Source: Sulfurimonas sp. C5 (GTDB lineage Bacteria > Campylobacterota > Campylobacteria > Campylobacterales > Sulfurimonadaceae). Taken from it: 64,000 nucleotides of DNA. Below, in pieces: positions 9,183 to 17,631 of the stretch. Position numbers and translations under genes: made by a program. Below the pieces are notes generated by a model that saw nothing but the letters and a program-made list of their open reading frames with translations, made no database searches and had not been told where the DNA came from. The stretch lies in NCBI RefSeq assembly GCF_029872055.1, contig NZ_JARXNQ010000001.1, positions 1 through 64,000 of the forward strand, written 5' to 3'. Each line of letters begins with the position of its first letter. Position 1 is the stretch's first letter.

Positions 9183-10232
9183 ATGGAGTTAGTTTATAAT
9201 GTTTTAATTGTAGATGATATAAGCGATAATATTAAAGTTGCGATGAATATCCTTAAAGAGAATAATTATAATTTCTCTTTTGCCCTCAACGGTAAGGAAG
9301 CTTTAGAGGTTGTAACAACTAAAAAGTTTGATCTTATCCTATTAGATATTATGATGCCTGAAATGAATGGTTATGAAGTATGTAAACACCTGAAGGCTGA
9401 TCCTCGAACACAAGATATCCCCGTTATTTTTCTCACTGCAAAAGCTGATGTTGACTCTATCACTGAAGGACTAAAGCTTGGTGCTGTAGATTATATTACA
9501 AAACCTTTTCATTCCGAAGAACTTATAGCAAGGGTGACGACTCATTTAGAGCTTTACCATGCAAAAGAGGTTTTAAAACAGAACAACCTTGATTTAAATG
9601 TCAAGATTGTTGAACGTGAAAAAAGATATTTAAGTGAACTGGAACAAACACAAAAAGAGATTATCTATCTTTTAACAGAGTTAATGGAATCAACTTCTGA
9701 TGAAACAGGCAAACACATAAAAAGAGTTGCTGATGCTTCAAAACTATTAGCAACACTTCACGGATCACTCAGTGAAGAAGAGATTCATGATGTTTATTTT
9801 GCATCACCGCTCCACGATATTGGAAAGGTAACCATCCCGCATGAAGTACTGAATAAGCCGGGCCGTTATACCGATGAAGAGTTTAAGATTATGCAAGAAC
9901 ATACGACAAATGCACATAGGTTCTTACAACATTCCAAAAGAAGGTTGATCAAAGCAGGTGATGTTATTGCTTATCAGCACCATGAAAAATGGGATGGTAC
10001 GGGTTATCCTCAAGGTCTTGCAGGTGAGGAGATTCATATTTATGCTAGGATTGTCGCACTAGCTGATGTCTTAGATGCTTTAACTCATAAACGGGTCTAT
10101 AAAGATGCTTGGAGTTTTGAAGAGGTAGTTAAATACATCACAGGTCTCAAAGGGAAACAGTTTGACCCATATTTGATTGAACTTTTTGAGAACAATTTAG
10201 AAAGTTTTAGAGCAATTATTGAAGAAGAGTAA
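9183..10232 (+). CDS. Response regulator with HD-GYP c-di-GMP phosphodiesterase output
   Basis: Receiver domain (about 5-120) with VLIVDD, phospho-acceptor in LILLDIMMP and KPF; a short coiled coil; then an HD-GYP domain with SPLHDIGK, QHHEKWDGTGYP and LADVLDAL. By family, it hydrolyses cyclic di-GMP when phosphorylated. ATG 9183 is favoured because AGGTG is 6 bases upstream; GTG 9174 and ATG 9177 are alternatives. The stop codon overlaps the start of the downstream hybrid kinase (TAATG), which is therefore the likely partner. All HD and GYP residues are intact. Confidence 0.9.
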   Translation: MELVYNVLIVDDISDNIKVAMNILKENNYNFSFALNGKEALEVVTTKKFDLILLDIMMPEMNGYEVCKHLKADPRTQDIPVIFLTAKADVDSITEGLKLGAVDYITKPFHSEELIARVTTHLELYHAKEVLKQNNLDLNVKIVEREKRYLSELEQTQKEIIYLLTELMESTSDETGKHIKRVADASKLLATLHGSLSEEEIHDVYFASPLHDIGKVTIPHEVLNKPGRYTDEEFKIMQEHTTNAHRFLQHSKRRLIKAGDVIAYQHHEKWDGTGYPQGLAGEEIHIYARIVALADVLDALTHKRVYKDAWSFEEVVKYITGLKGKQFDPYLIELFENNLESFRAIIEEE

Positions 10233-13200
10233 TGAAACTGTTCTTTCGAATTTTTTGTCTTTTTGTTCTCTTAATTGTTAGTGCAGAGGCAAATGTAGTT
10301 TTTACAAATGAGGAAAAAGAGTATATAAAACAACACCCGGTTGTAACATTGGGAAGTGATTACAGATGGCCCCCTTTTGATTTTGTTGATTCACAGGGTA
10401 GGCATAGCGGTTTATCGGAAGATTTTATTCGGCTTATTGAAAAGAAAAGTGGTTTAAAGTTTCGTATAAAATCTGAGGTGTGGGCACAAACACTTCAAAA
10501 TGCAAAAGAGAAAAAGTATGGCGGACTTGTATGTGCCGTTAAAACAAAAGAGAGAGAAAAGTATTTTAATTTTTCAACACCTTATCTTACTGTACCGATG
10601 GTTGTTATTACCCAGATCGGTAAAGATATCCATACCATTGAAGACCTTAAAGGTAAAACAGTTTCTATCAATACGTCCTCTTACATTCATGAATGGCTTC
10701 AAGAAAAATACCCACAAATTAAGATAATCCCATCATCTTCCAATGAAGAATCACTTGAATGGGTTTCCTTAGGCAAAGCAGATGCCTATATAGGAAATTT
10801 AGCTGTTGGAACCTACATAATCAATAAAAATCTTCTAAATAATTTACGTGTTGTAGAGAAGCTCAAAGAGTTCAGTACCTCTGTAAGTATCGCTATTGAT
10901 AAAGATAAAACTGTTTTATACGGTATTATCCAAAAATCTGTTGCTGATGTAGAAGAAAGCGAGATGCAGGAGATTAGATCAAAATGGAGTAAAAGTGCTG
11001 ATTTTACAGGAGGAAGTTTACTCAGTTTAACAAAAAAAGAGCAAGCGTGGATTAAAGAGCACAACACTATTCATTATGTGATTGATAATTATTGGGAACC
11101 AGTAGAGTTTCTTTCAAAAAGTAATGGAAAGTATTCTGGAATTGCAAGCAGTTATATGGACTTGATTGCACAAAAAACAGGTTTGAATTTTGTACTGCTG
11201 CCAACTCAAGAGTGGTCACAAAGTGTTGAGGCTATCAATTCAAGAAAAGCAGATTTATATACATGTGTAGCTAAAACACCTTCAAGAGAAAAGGTGGTTA
11301 ACTTTACAAAGCCCTATATCGATATGCCTTTAGTTTTTGTGGCAAATCAAGACGGTGAATTTCTGACAGATATGCAGCAGTTAAACGATAAAAAAGTTGT
11401 ATTGATTAAAGGGTATGCAATTAATGAGCTTTTGAGAAAAGAGCATCCGCAGATCACTTATATTGAAGTGAATAATCTTTCACAAGCATTTAAAACTATC
11501 GTAAATGGTGAAGCAGATGTATATATAGATCTTTTACCAATAGCAAGTAACTATATACAAAAAAAAGGTTTTTCAAATTTGAAAATATCCGGGGTTACAC
11601 CATATCATCTAAAATTTAGTATGGCTTTACGTAATGACTGGAGTCCTTTAGGGATAAAAATTTTTAACAAGGCAATCGATTCTATTACACCTGAAGAGAA
11701 AAACAAAATATATAACCGATGGGTAGATGTAAAGTATGACCAACAGATCGATTATACAACTATTTTTGAAATAGCAGGAACTCTCTTAGTTCTTATTGCG
11801 GCTTCTCTATTTTGGAACAGAAAACTCTCTTTAGAGATAGGAAAAAGAAGAGAAGCAGAAGAAAAGTTAAAAGATATGAACAAGCAGTTGATCAAAGCGA
11901 TGAATGAAGCAAAAAGTGCAAGTGCCGCAAAATCGATATTCTTATCAAACATGAGTCACGAGATCAGAACACCGATGAACTCCATTTTAGGGTTTACGGA
12001 ACTTTTAGACGAACGAATCGAGGATAAAAAACTCAAATCTTTTATTAAGACAATCCGATCATCGGGACAAACTTTATTGATATTGATTAACGATATTTTA
12101 GATCTTTCAAAAATAGAATCTGGAAAAATGGAGATTATAAAGAAAAAAACAGATCTGAATCAAGTATTGCAAGAGAGTGTAGGACTTTTCAGATTACAAG
12201 CGGAACAAAAAGGACTTACGTTAGCGCTTGAACTTGATAAAGAGATGCCAAAAGCAGTCATTGTAGATGGAATACGTTTAAAACAGGTACTGATTAATCT
12301 TATTGGAAACGCTATGAAGTTTACCGATGAAGGGTTTGTGAAAGTATGTACGAAAGTTTTACCTGTAGAGGGGCATTTAAGTAAAGTTGATTTAGTAATT
12401 CGAGTTATTGACAGCGGAGTGGGAATTAAAAAAGAGGCACAGGAGAAAATTTTTCATCTTTTTGAACAGCAAGAGAACCAAGATGTCAAAAAGTATGGGG
12501 GTACCGGTTTAGGACTTTCAATATGTAGAAAACTTACACTTTTGATGGATGGAAGTTTGGAGGTCGAAAGTAAACTTGGCAAAGGTTCGACTTTTATATT
12601 GAGACTTCAAAATATTCCGATAGCATCAATGCGTGATGAAGGACTTGATAATGAATCGAGTTTTGATATAGAGAGTTTGGAGTTTGATGAAGCAACGATA
12701 TTAGTTGCTGATGATGTAGCAGAAAACAGATTGCTGGTTAAAGAGAGTTTTTCAGGTAGCAAGGTGAATATAGTTGAGGCAGTGGATGGTGAGGATGCAT
12801 TGCAAAAGGTAAAAGAAAATAAGATTGACTTGATTTTTATGGATATACGCATGCCTAAACTAGACGGATACAGTGCTACACGGATGATTAAAGAGGAATT
12901 TGATATTCCTGTTATTGCGCTGACTGCATCGATTATGCAAAGTGATATAGAGAAATTAAAAGAGCAGCGTTTTGATGATTATTTGAGAAAACCTGTAGCA
13001 AAAAAAGATTTATATCAAGTAGTTTCTAAATATTTGAATTATACGAATGAAGCTTCAAAAAGGGAAAAAACAGAGCTCTCTTCAGTACAAAATGAGCAGG
13101 AAATTAGAAGTTTTATTGGCGAATTACCTGAAGATATTATAAGATTATTTAAAGATGCAAAAACTACAAATGACCTTTCTTTAATAGAAAAATTTGCAAA

Positions 13201-13342
13201 ACGTCTTGAAACTAAAGCGCAGGAATTTAATGTTTCTTTTATGGATGAGTTTGCAAAAAGTTTAAGTGAAAAAGTTGAGATATTTGAGATCGAAGAATTG
13301 AAACAGATGATGCAAGAGTTTGAGAAGCTTTTAGAAGAGTAG
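10232..13342 (+). CDS. Hybrid sensor histidine kinase with two periplasmic solute-binding domains
   Basis: 1036 residues. A signal peptide (about 1-20) is followed by two tandem SBP_bac_3-type sensor domains (about 25-255 and 265-500), each with a WPPFDF- or WEPVEF-like opening. Then come a transmembrane helix near 510-528, a coiled coil, HisKA with SNMSHEIRTP, HATPase_c with NAMKFTDEG and GTGLGLS, a receiver with FMDIRMPKLDGY, and a C-terminal helical tail that could be a degenerate HPt. The layout resembles BvgS/EvgS, without an obvious PAS domain. Ligands may be amino acids or small organic acids. It is coupled to the HD-GYP regulator upstream. Confidence 0.88.
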   Translation: MKLFFRIFCLFVLLIVSAEANVVFTNEEKEYIKQHPVVTLGSDYRWPPFDFVDSQGRHSGLSEDFIRLIEKKSGLKFRIKSEVWAQTLQNAKEKKYGGLVCAVKTKEREKYFNFSTPYLTVPMVVITQIGKDIHTIEDLKGKTVSINTSSYIHEWLQEKYPQIKIIPSSSNEESLEWVSLGKADAYIGNLAVGTYIINKNLLNNLRVVEKLKEFSTSVSIAIDKDKTVLYGIIQKSVADVEESEMQEIRSKWSKSADFTGGSLLSLTKKEQAWIKEHNTIHYVIDNYWEPVEFLSKSNGKYSGIASSYMDLIAQKTGLNFVLLPTQEWSQSVEAINSRKADLYTCVAKTPSREKVVNFTKPYIDMPLVFVANQDGEFLTDMQQLNDKKVVLIKGYAINELLRKEHPQITYIEVNNLSQAFKTIVNGEADVYIDLLPIASNYIQKKGFSNLKISGVTPYHLKFSMALRNDWSPLGIKIFNKAIDSITPEEKNKIYNRWVDVKYDQQIDYTTIFEIAGTLLVLIAASLFWNRKLSLEIGKRREAEEKLKDMNKQLIKAMNEAKSASAAKSIFLSNMSHEIRTPMNSILGFTELLDERIEDKKLKSFIKTIRSSGQTLLILINDILDLSKIESGKMEIIKKKTDLNQVLQESVGLFRLQAEQKGLTLALELDKEMPKAVIVDGIRLKQVLINLIGNAMKFTDEGFVKVCTKVLPVEGHLSKVDLVIRVIDSGVGIKKEAQEKIFHLFEQQENQDVKKYGGTGLGLSICRKLTLLMDGSLEVESKLGKGSTFILRLQNIPIASMRDEGLDNESSFDIESLEFDEATILVADDVAENRLLVKESFSGSKVNIVEAVDGEDALQKVKENKIDLIFMDIRMPKLDGYSATRMIKEEFDIPVIALTASIMQSDIEKLKEQRFDDYLRKPVAKKDLYQVVSKYLNYTNEASKREKTELSSVQNEQEIRSFIGELPEDIIRLFKDAKTTNDLSLIEKFAKRLETKAQEFNVSFMDEFAKSLSEKVEIFEIEELKQMMQEFEKLLEE

Positions 13343-13377
13343 CGTTCTATTTAATAGGTTTATTAGTCTTTTTTCGA

Positions 13378-13383
13378 GATAAT
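13378..13383 (+). promoter_or_regulatory. Possible -10 element upstream of hemN
   Basis: GATAAT after a T-rich stretch (TTTTTTCGA), 34 bases before the hemN ATG, in the 75-base gap after the hybrid kinase. The match is one base from consensus. Confidence 0.35.
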
Positions 13384-13417
13384 CGCGGAATACTTAAAAC
13401 AAAACAGAGGGGATGAA

Positions 13418-14788
13418 ATGTCATTAGACTTTGCAAAATTTATAAAATACTCAAAACCGGGACCGAGATATACGTCATATCCAACAGCATTGGAGTTCAG
13501 TGACGGTTTTGGTTATGAAGAGTATTTAAACAAGTTAGCAAGTCAAGATGATTCTCGTCCTTTAAGTTTATATTTTCATCTTCCTTTTTGTAAAAATGCA
13601 TGTTATTTTTGTGGATGTAACGTTGTGTTTACTTCAAAAGAAGACAAAATGCTGCGTTACATCGATTATCTTAAACGTGAACTAAAAATCCTCTCAAAAC
13701 ACCTTAATATGCACCGTGAAGTGATTCAGATGCACTTTGGAGGAGGGACACCGACGTTTTTCTCAGCACCACAGCTAAAAGAGGTTATTGATGAGATTAA
13801 AGCATATTTCCCAAATTTTGCAGAGGGTGCTGAGATCTCATGCGAAATAGATCCACGTCATATTGATGAGGATCAGATGCGTGTAATGAGTGAAGCGGGA
13901 TTTAACCGTGTAAGTTTCGGTATTCAAGATTTTAACGAAAAAGTACAAGTCGCAGTACACCGTGTACAGCCGTATAACATTACAAAAAATGCGATGGATT
14001 TGGCACGTAAATACAACATGGTATCAGTTAACGTTGACCTTATTTACGGACTACCGTATCAAAATCTTGAGACTTTCAAAGAAACGTTGGAGCTTTCTTT
14101 AACTCTTGATCCGGACAGATTTGCAGTATTTAACTATGCACACGTGCCATGGTTGAAAAAGACTATGCGTAAGATTGATGAAACAACACTTCCAGAACCA
14201 GATGAAAAGTTGCAGATTATGCAATACACAATCGATTACCTTACAAGTCATGGGTATAAAATGGTCGGAATGGATCACTTTGCAAAACCTGAGGACGAAC
14301 TTTTCCAAGCGATTGAGAAAGGGGAACTGCATAGGAACTTCCAAGGTTATACGACTAAAGGGGGAGCAGATCTAATTGGTGTTGGGCTTACTTCTATCGG
14401 TGAAGGTGTAGATTATTACGCGCAAAACTTTAAAGATATGAAGCTTTATGAAGAAGCGATAGATGCAGGAAAACTTCCTTTTGAACGTGGAGTAGTTCTG
14501 AGTGAAGATGATTTAATCCGTCAATATGTGATCATGGAATTGATGAGTAATTTCAAGTTAGATATAAAAAGATTTGAGTCAATCTTCAATATTAATTTTA
14601 AAGAGTACTTTAAAGATGCCTTAGAAGAACTGCAAACCTTTGCAAATGAAGAACTTATAACGATAAATGATGATAAAATTGCATGTTCTCAAACGGGAAC
14701 GTTACTGATCAGAAATATAGCAATGCCTTTTGATGCATATATGCATCAACATGCAGGCAGTAAAAAAACATTTTCAAAAACGGTGTAA
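13418..14788 (+). CDS. hemN: Oxygen-independent coproporphyrinogen III oxidase
   Basis: Radical SAM enzyme of heme synthesis, decarboxylating coproporphyrinogen III to protoporphyrinogen IX without oxygen. The cluster motif is C58-x3-C62-x2-C65 (FCKNACYFCGC), with the extra following Cys typical of HemN. The N-terminal GPRYTSYPTA and the HFGGGTPTF motif also fit HemN rather than HemW. Length 456 is normal. A strong AGAGGGGAT site precedes the ATG. The Fe-S gene starts 3 bases downstream; the same pair order is, as I recall, found in Helicobacter pylori. Confidence 0.95.
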   Translation: MSLDFAKFIKYSKPGPRYTSYPTALEFSDGFGYEEYLNKLASQDDSRPLSLYFHLPFCKNACYFCGCNVVFTSKEDKMLRYIDYLKRELKILSKHLNMHREVIQMHFGGGTPTFFSAPQLKEVIDEIKAYFPNFAEGAEISCEIDPRHIDEDQMRVMSEAGFNRVSFGIQDFNEKVQVAVHRVQPYNITKNAMDLARKYNMVSVNVDLIYGLPYQNLETFKETLELSLTLDPDRFAVFNYAHVPWLKKTMRKIDETTLPEPDEKLQIMQYTIDYLTSHGYKMVGMDHFAKPEDELFQAIEKGELHRNFQGYTTKGGADLIGVGLTSIGEGVDYYAQNFKDMKLYEEAIDAGKLPFERGVVLSEDDLIRQYVIMELMSNFKLDIKRFESIFNINFKEYFKDALEELQTFANEELITINDDKIACSQTGTLLIRNIAMPFDAYMHQHAGSKKTFSKTV

Positions 14789-14791
14789 AGA

Positions 14792-16084
14792 GTGAGTGCA
14801 AATAAAAATTTAGAAGAGATATTTAATTTCGATAAAACTGCTGATGATTGTGTAAAGTGCGGGAAGTGTATACCAGTATGTACAATTCATAAAGTAAATG
14901 CTGATGAGGTAACTTCACCTCGTGGTTTTATCGATCTTTTAGGAGCTTACAAACGTGGAAAACTAGAGCTGGATAAAACAGCAAAAGATATTTTTGAAAG
15001 CTGCTTTTTATGTACAAACTGTGTCGATGTATGTCCAAAATCATTACCTACTGATATGGTGATTGAACAAGCTCGTGCTGACATTGCAAAAAAATTCGGT
15101 ATAGCTTGGTATAAAAAACTCTTTTTCTTATTACTTCGCCATAGATGGTTAAATGATATTGCATTTAAACTAGGATGGGTGTTCCAGACTTGTGGATTTA
15201 AAATTCAGTCTGATATAGATTCTATGAAACCAAGATTTTCTCTACCAATGCTCAAAGCGGACAGACTGCTGCCGAGTTTAAGAAAAACATCGTTTTTAAA
15301 TTCATATCCTGAAGAGATTGATAATGGTGGAAAACGTAAAGTTGCCGTATTTATAGGATGTCTTGCAAACTATAACTTCAAATCAATAGGGGATTCTCTT
15401 TTAGAGATTTTAGATACTTTAGGTATTGATGCTTTCTTGGCAAAAGATCAAAAGTGTTGTGGAGCTCCTGCATATTTTACAGGAGATTTTGACACAGTTG
15501 ATTACAATGCAAAGTTTAATATCGAGTATTTTGAATCATTCGGTGATGATATTGAAGCGATTATAGTTCCTGAAGCAACTTGTTCTGCGATGTTAAAGAT
15601 AGATTATGAACATTTCTTTCACGACCAGCCTGAGTGGAAAGAACGTGCGAAAAAAGTTATGTCTAAAGTATACATGGCAACTGAGTGGCTGCAAAACCAT
15701 ACGGAGCTAGAAAAAATTCTAGAATCTAAAAAACAAAATACTCGCATTGTTACTTACCATGATCCTTGTCATGCAAGAAAAATGCAAGGGGTTTATCAAG
15801 AGCCAAGAAACTTGATCTCGAAAAACTATAAAATCGTAGAGATGAGCGATCCAAATGCATGTTGTGGTTTCGGTGGAATCACAATGCAGACAGAAAAACA
15901 TCATTTTGCAAAAGCTGCAGGTGTTCCTAAAGCGGCAATGATTGCTAAAACTGAAGCAGATGTAGTAAGTGCAGAGTGTAGCGCATGTCGTATGCAGATC
16001 AATGCTTCTATGAGTTATGCAGGGAATGAAAAAACTGTCTTTAAAAATCCGATAGAACTTATTGCTGAGGCACTAAGAAAATAA
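14792..16084 (+). CDS. Fe-S oxidoreductase with two 4Fe-4S motifs and two CCG domains (GlpC/GlcF/LutA-like)
   Basis: 430 residues. The N-terminal ferredoxin motifs CVKCGKCIPVC and CFLCTNCVDVCP are followed by two cysteine-rich CCG domains, ending in KCCGAPAYF and ACCGFGG. Proteins of this build are the electron-transfer subunits of glycerol-3-phosphate, glycolate or lactate dehydrogenases, or HdrD-like partners. No flavoprotein subunit lies nearby, so the substrate is open. It starts at GTG 14792, 3 bases after hemN, and its stop overlaps the lgt ATG, forming a hemN-FeS-lgt-DUF1294 operon. Confidence 0.82.
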   Translation: MSANKNLEEIFNFDKTADDCVKCGKCIPVCTIHKVNADEVTSPRGFIDLLGAYKRGKLELDKTAKDIFESCFLCTNCVDVCPKSLPTDMVIEQARADIAKKFGIAWYKKLFFLLLRHRWLNDIAFKLGWVFQTCGFKIQSDIDSMKPRFSLPMLKADRLLPSLRKTSFLNSYPEEIDNGGKRKVAVFIGCLANYNFKSIGDSLLEILDTLGIDAFLAKDQKCCGAPAYFTGDFDTVDYNAKFNIEYFESFGDDIEAIIVPEATCSAMLKIDYEHFFHDQPEWKERAKKVMSKVYMATEWLQNHTELEKILESKKQNTRIVTYHDPCHARKMQGVYQEPRNLISKNYKIVEMSDPNACCGFGGITMQTEKHHFAKAAGVPKAAMIAKTEADVVSAECSACRMQINASMSYAGNEKTVFKNPIELIAEALRK

Positions 16085-16857
16085 TGGACTATTTCGTCTG
16101 GAACGCTGATCCGGTAGCTTTTTCTTTTGGAAGCATGAGGGTGTTCTGGTACGGGATACTCTTTGCAACAGCTATTATCTCTGGTCTGGAGATTATGAAA
16201 TGGATATATAAAAAAGAGTCTAAAGATCTCCAGGAACTTGATACTATTTTTTTATATGTCGTTCTTGGTGTAGTAGTGGGTGCACGTTTGGCACACTGTC
16301 TATTCTACGAACCCTCTTATTATCTAGCACATCCGATCGAAATATTATATGTTTGGAAAGGTGGTCTTGCATCTCATGGCGGCGGGCTCGGTGCATTAAT
16401 AGGTATATATTTATATAAACGCAAACATACGTTGAACCTTCTTTGGTTTTTAGACAGAATTGCTATTGCTACAGCTATGTTTGCTTTCTTTGTACGCCTT
16501 GGTAATTTTATGAATTCTGAGATTTTGGGCAAAGTTACAGATGTATCGTGGGCGATAATTTTTACAAGAGTAGATGAGCTTCCTCGTCATCCTGCACAAC
16601 TTTATGAGGCTTTTTCCTATTTAATAATCACACTAGTTCTTTTCATTGTTTATACTAAGTATAGAGAACGCTTACAAGATGGTTTCTTATTTGGTCTGTT
16701 TTTAACTTTAGTTTTTATTGTGCGTTTCTTAGTTGAGTTTGTTAAAGAGAGACAAGCTGAATATGCAGTAGATATGATGTTCTCAACAGGACAAATATTA
16801 AGCATTCCGTTTATTATATTAGGGCTTTATCTAATTGTAAAAGGGATTAAAAGGTGA
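16084..16857 (+). CDS. lgt: Prolipoprotein diacylglyceryl transferase
   Basis: Inner-membrane enzyme that moves a diacylglyceryl group from phosphatidylglycerol to the lipobox Cys of prolipoproteins. The family signatures WKGGLASHGG (with the essential His) and RLGNFMNSE (with Arg and Asn of the active site) are present, as are about seven hydrophobic helices. At 257 residues it is shorter than the E. coli enzyme but complete. It is joined by a 1-base overlap to the Fe-S gene and by GTGA to the next gene. Confidence 0.94.
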   Translation: MDYFVWNADPVAFSFGSMRVFWYGILFATAIISGLEIMKWIYKKESKDLQELDTIFLYVVLGVVVGARLAHCLFYEPSYYLAHPIEILYVWKGGLASHGGGLGALIGIYLYKRKHTLNLLWFLDRIAIATAMFAFFVRLGNFMNSEILGKVTDVSWAIIFTRVDELPRHPAQLYEAFSYLIITLVLFIVYTKYRERLQDGFLFGLFLTLVFIVRFLVEFVKERQAEYAVDMMFSTGQILSIPFIILGLYLIVKGIKR

Positions 16858-17138
16858 TTGCAGAGGTCATTTTGGCCTGTTTTATATTTATCAACATCAG
16901 TTCTTTTTTCGTTTATGGTTTTGATAAATATAGATCTATGAAGAACGGTACTCGCATAAGTGAACGTGAACTTCATACATTTTCATTGTTAGGTGGCTTT
17001 TTAGGTGCTACACTTGCAATGACTCTTTTTCGACATAAAGTGAGTAAAATCTCTTTTTTAGTAAAACATATCTCTATAATGTTTATATGGATTGTAGGAT
17101 TTACTTATCTGTTTTTTCGAGATTTTTTCTCTTTGTGA
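16854..17138 (+). CDS. DUF1294 family small membrane protein
   Basis: 94 residues starting at a GTG that overlaps the lgt stop (GTGA). The motifs YGFDKYRS and ERELHTFSLLGGFLGA followed by FRHKVSK are those of DUF1294. Hydrophobic helices lie at about 3-20, 43-60 and 72-92. No function is established for the family; in other proteins the domain is fused to a cold-shock domain, which is absent here. Its last 34 bases overlap the convergent DUF2062 gene. Confidence 0.8.
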   Translation: MIAEVILACFIFINISSFFVYGFDKYRSMKNGTRISERELHTFSLLGGFLGATLAMTLFRHKVSKISFLVKHISIMFIWIVGFTYLFFRDFFSL

Positions 17139-17590
17139 ACAGAACTTCTCCAAAAATGATTTACTAAAAGATATCCGGTAATAGAGCCAAAAATAGAGTA
17201 TAAAGCTGTACCGAAATAAAGAGGTATAAATATTTTGCCTAAATTATTTGAAAACCAATCGAGTGTTAACTCTACCGGTTGCGGTTCAATACCTAGTATA
17301 TAAGAGCCCGTTAAATACTCCATATAGTACATCGGTGGCATTGTAAAAGGGTTACTCAGCCAGCACATAGCTAATGCGATCGGAACGTTAAAACGGAAGA
17401 AAGGGATAAACAGAAGAACTGCTGCCATCTGCATAGGCATTGGAATAAAGGCGATAAAGAGCCCTAAAAAAACTCCACGCGATATCATCTTTCTATTACC
17501 CGATAGATATTCCGGGCGGATTTTGTATTTTTTTATAAAGTCATTTAATTTTTTATTTTTTGTCGTTTTTTTGAGAGTTTTTCTAAGCAT
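17105..17590 (-). CDS. DUF2062 family membrane protein
   Basis: 161 residues. A basic N-terminus is followed by the DUF2062 core: RGVFLGLFIAFIPMPMQM and CWLSNPFTMPPMYY, with three or four hydrophobic segments. The family is often linked to lipid or glycan enzymes, but its function is unknown. It converges on and overlaps the DUF1294 gene, so these opposing transcripts share 34 bases at their ends. Confidence 0.8.
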   Translation of the reverse strand: MLRKTLKKTTKNKKLNDFIKKYKIRPEYLSGNRKMISRGVFLGLFIAFIPMPMQMAAVLLFIPFFRFNVPIALAMCWLSNPFTMPPMYYMEYLTGSYILGIEPQPVELTLDWFSNNLGKIFIPLYFGTALYSIFGSITGYLLVNHFWRSSVHKEKKSRKNR

Positions 17591-17631
17591 AAAGCATAAC
17601 TTTTAATTTTTTGCTTATTATACTCAGATTT

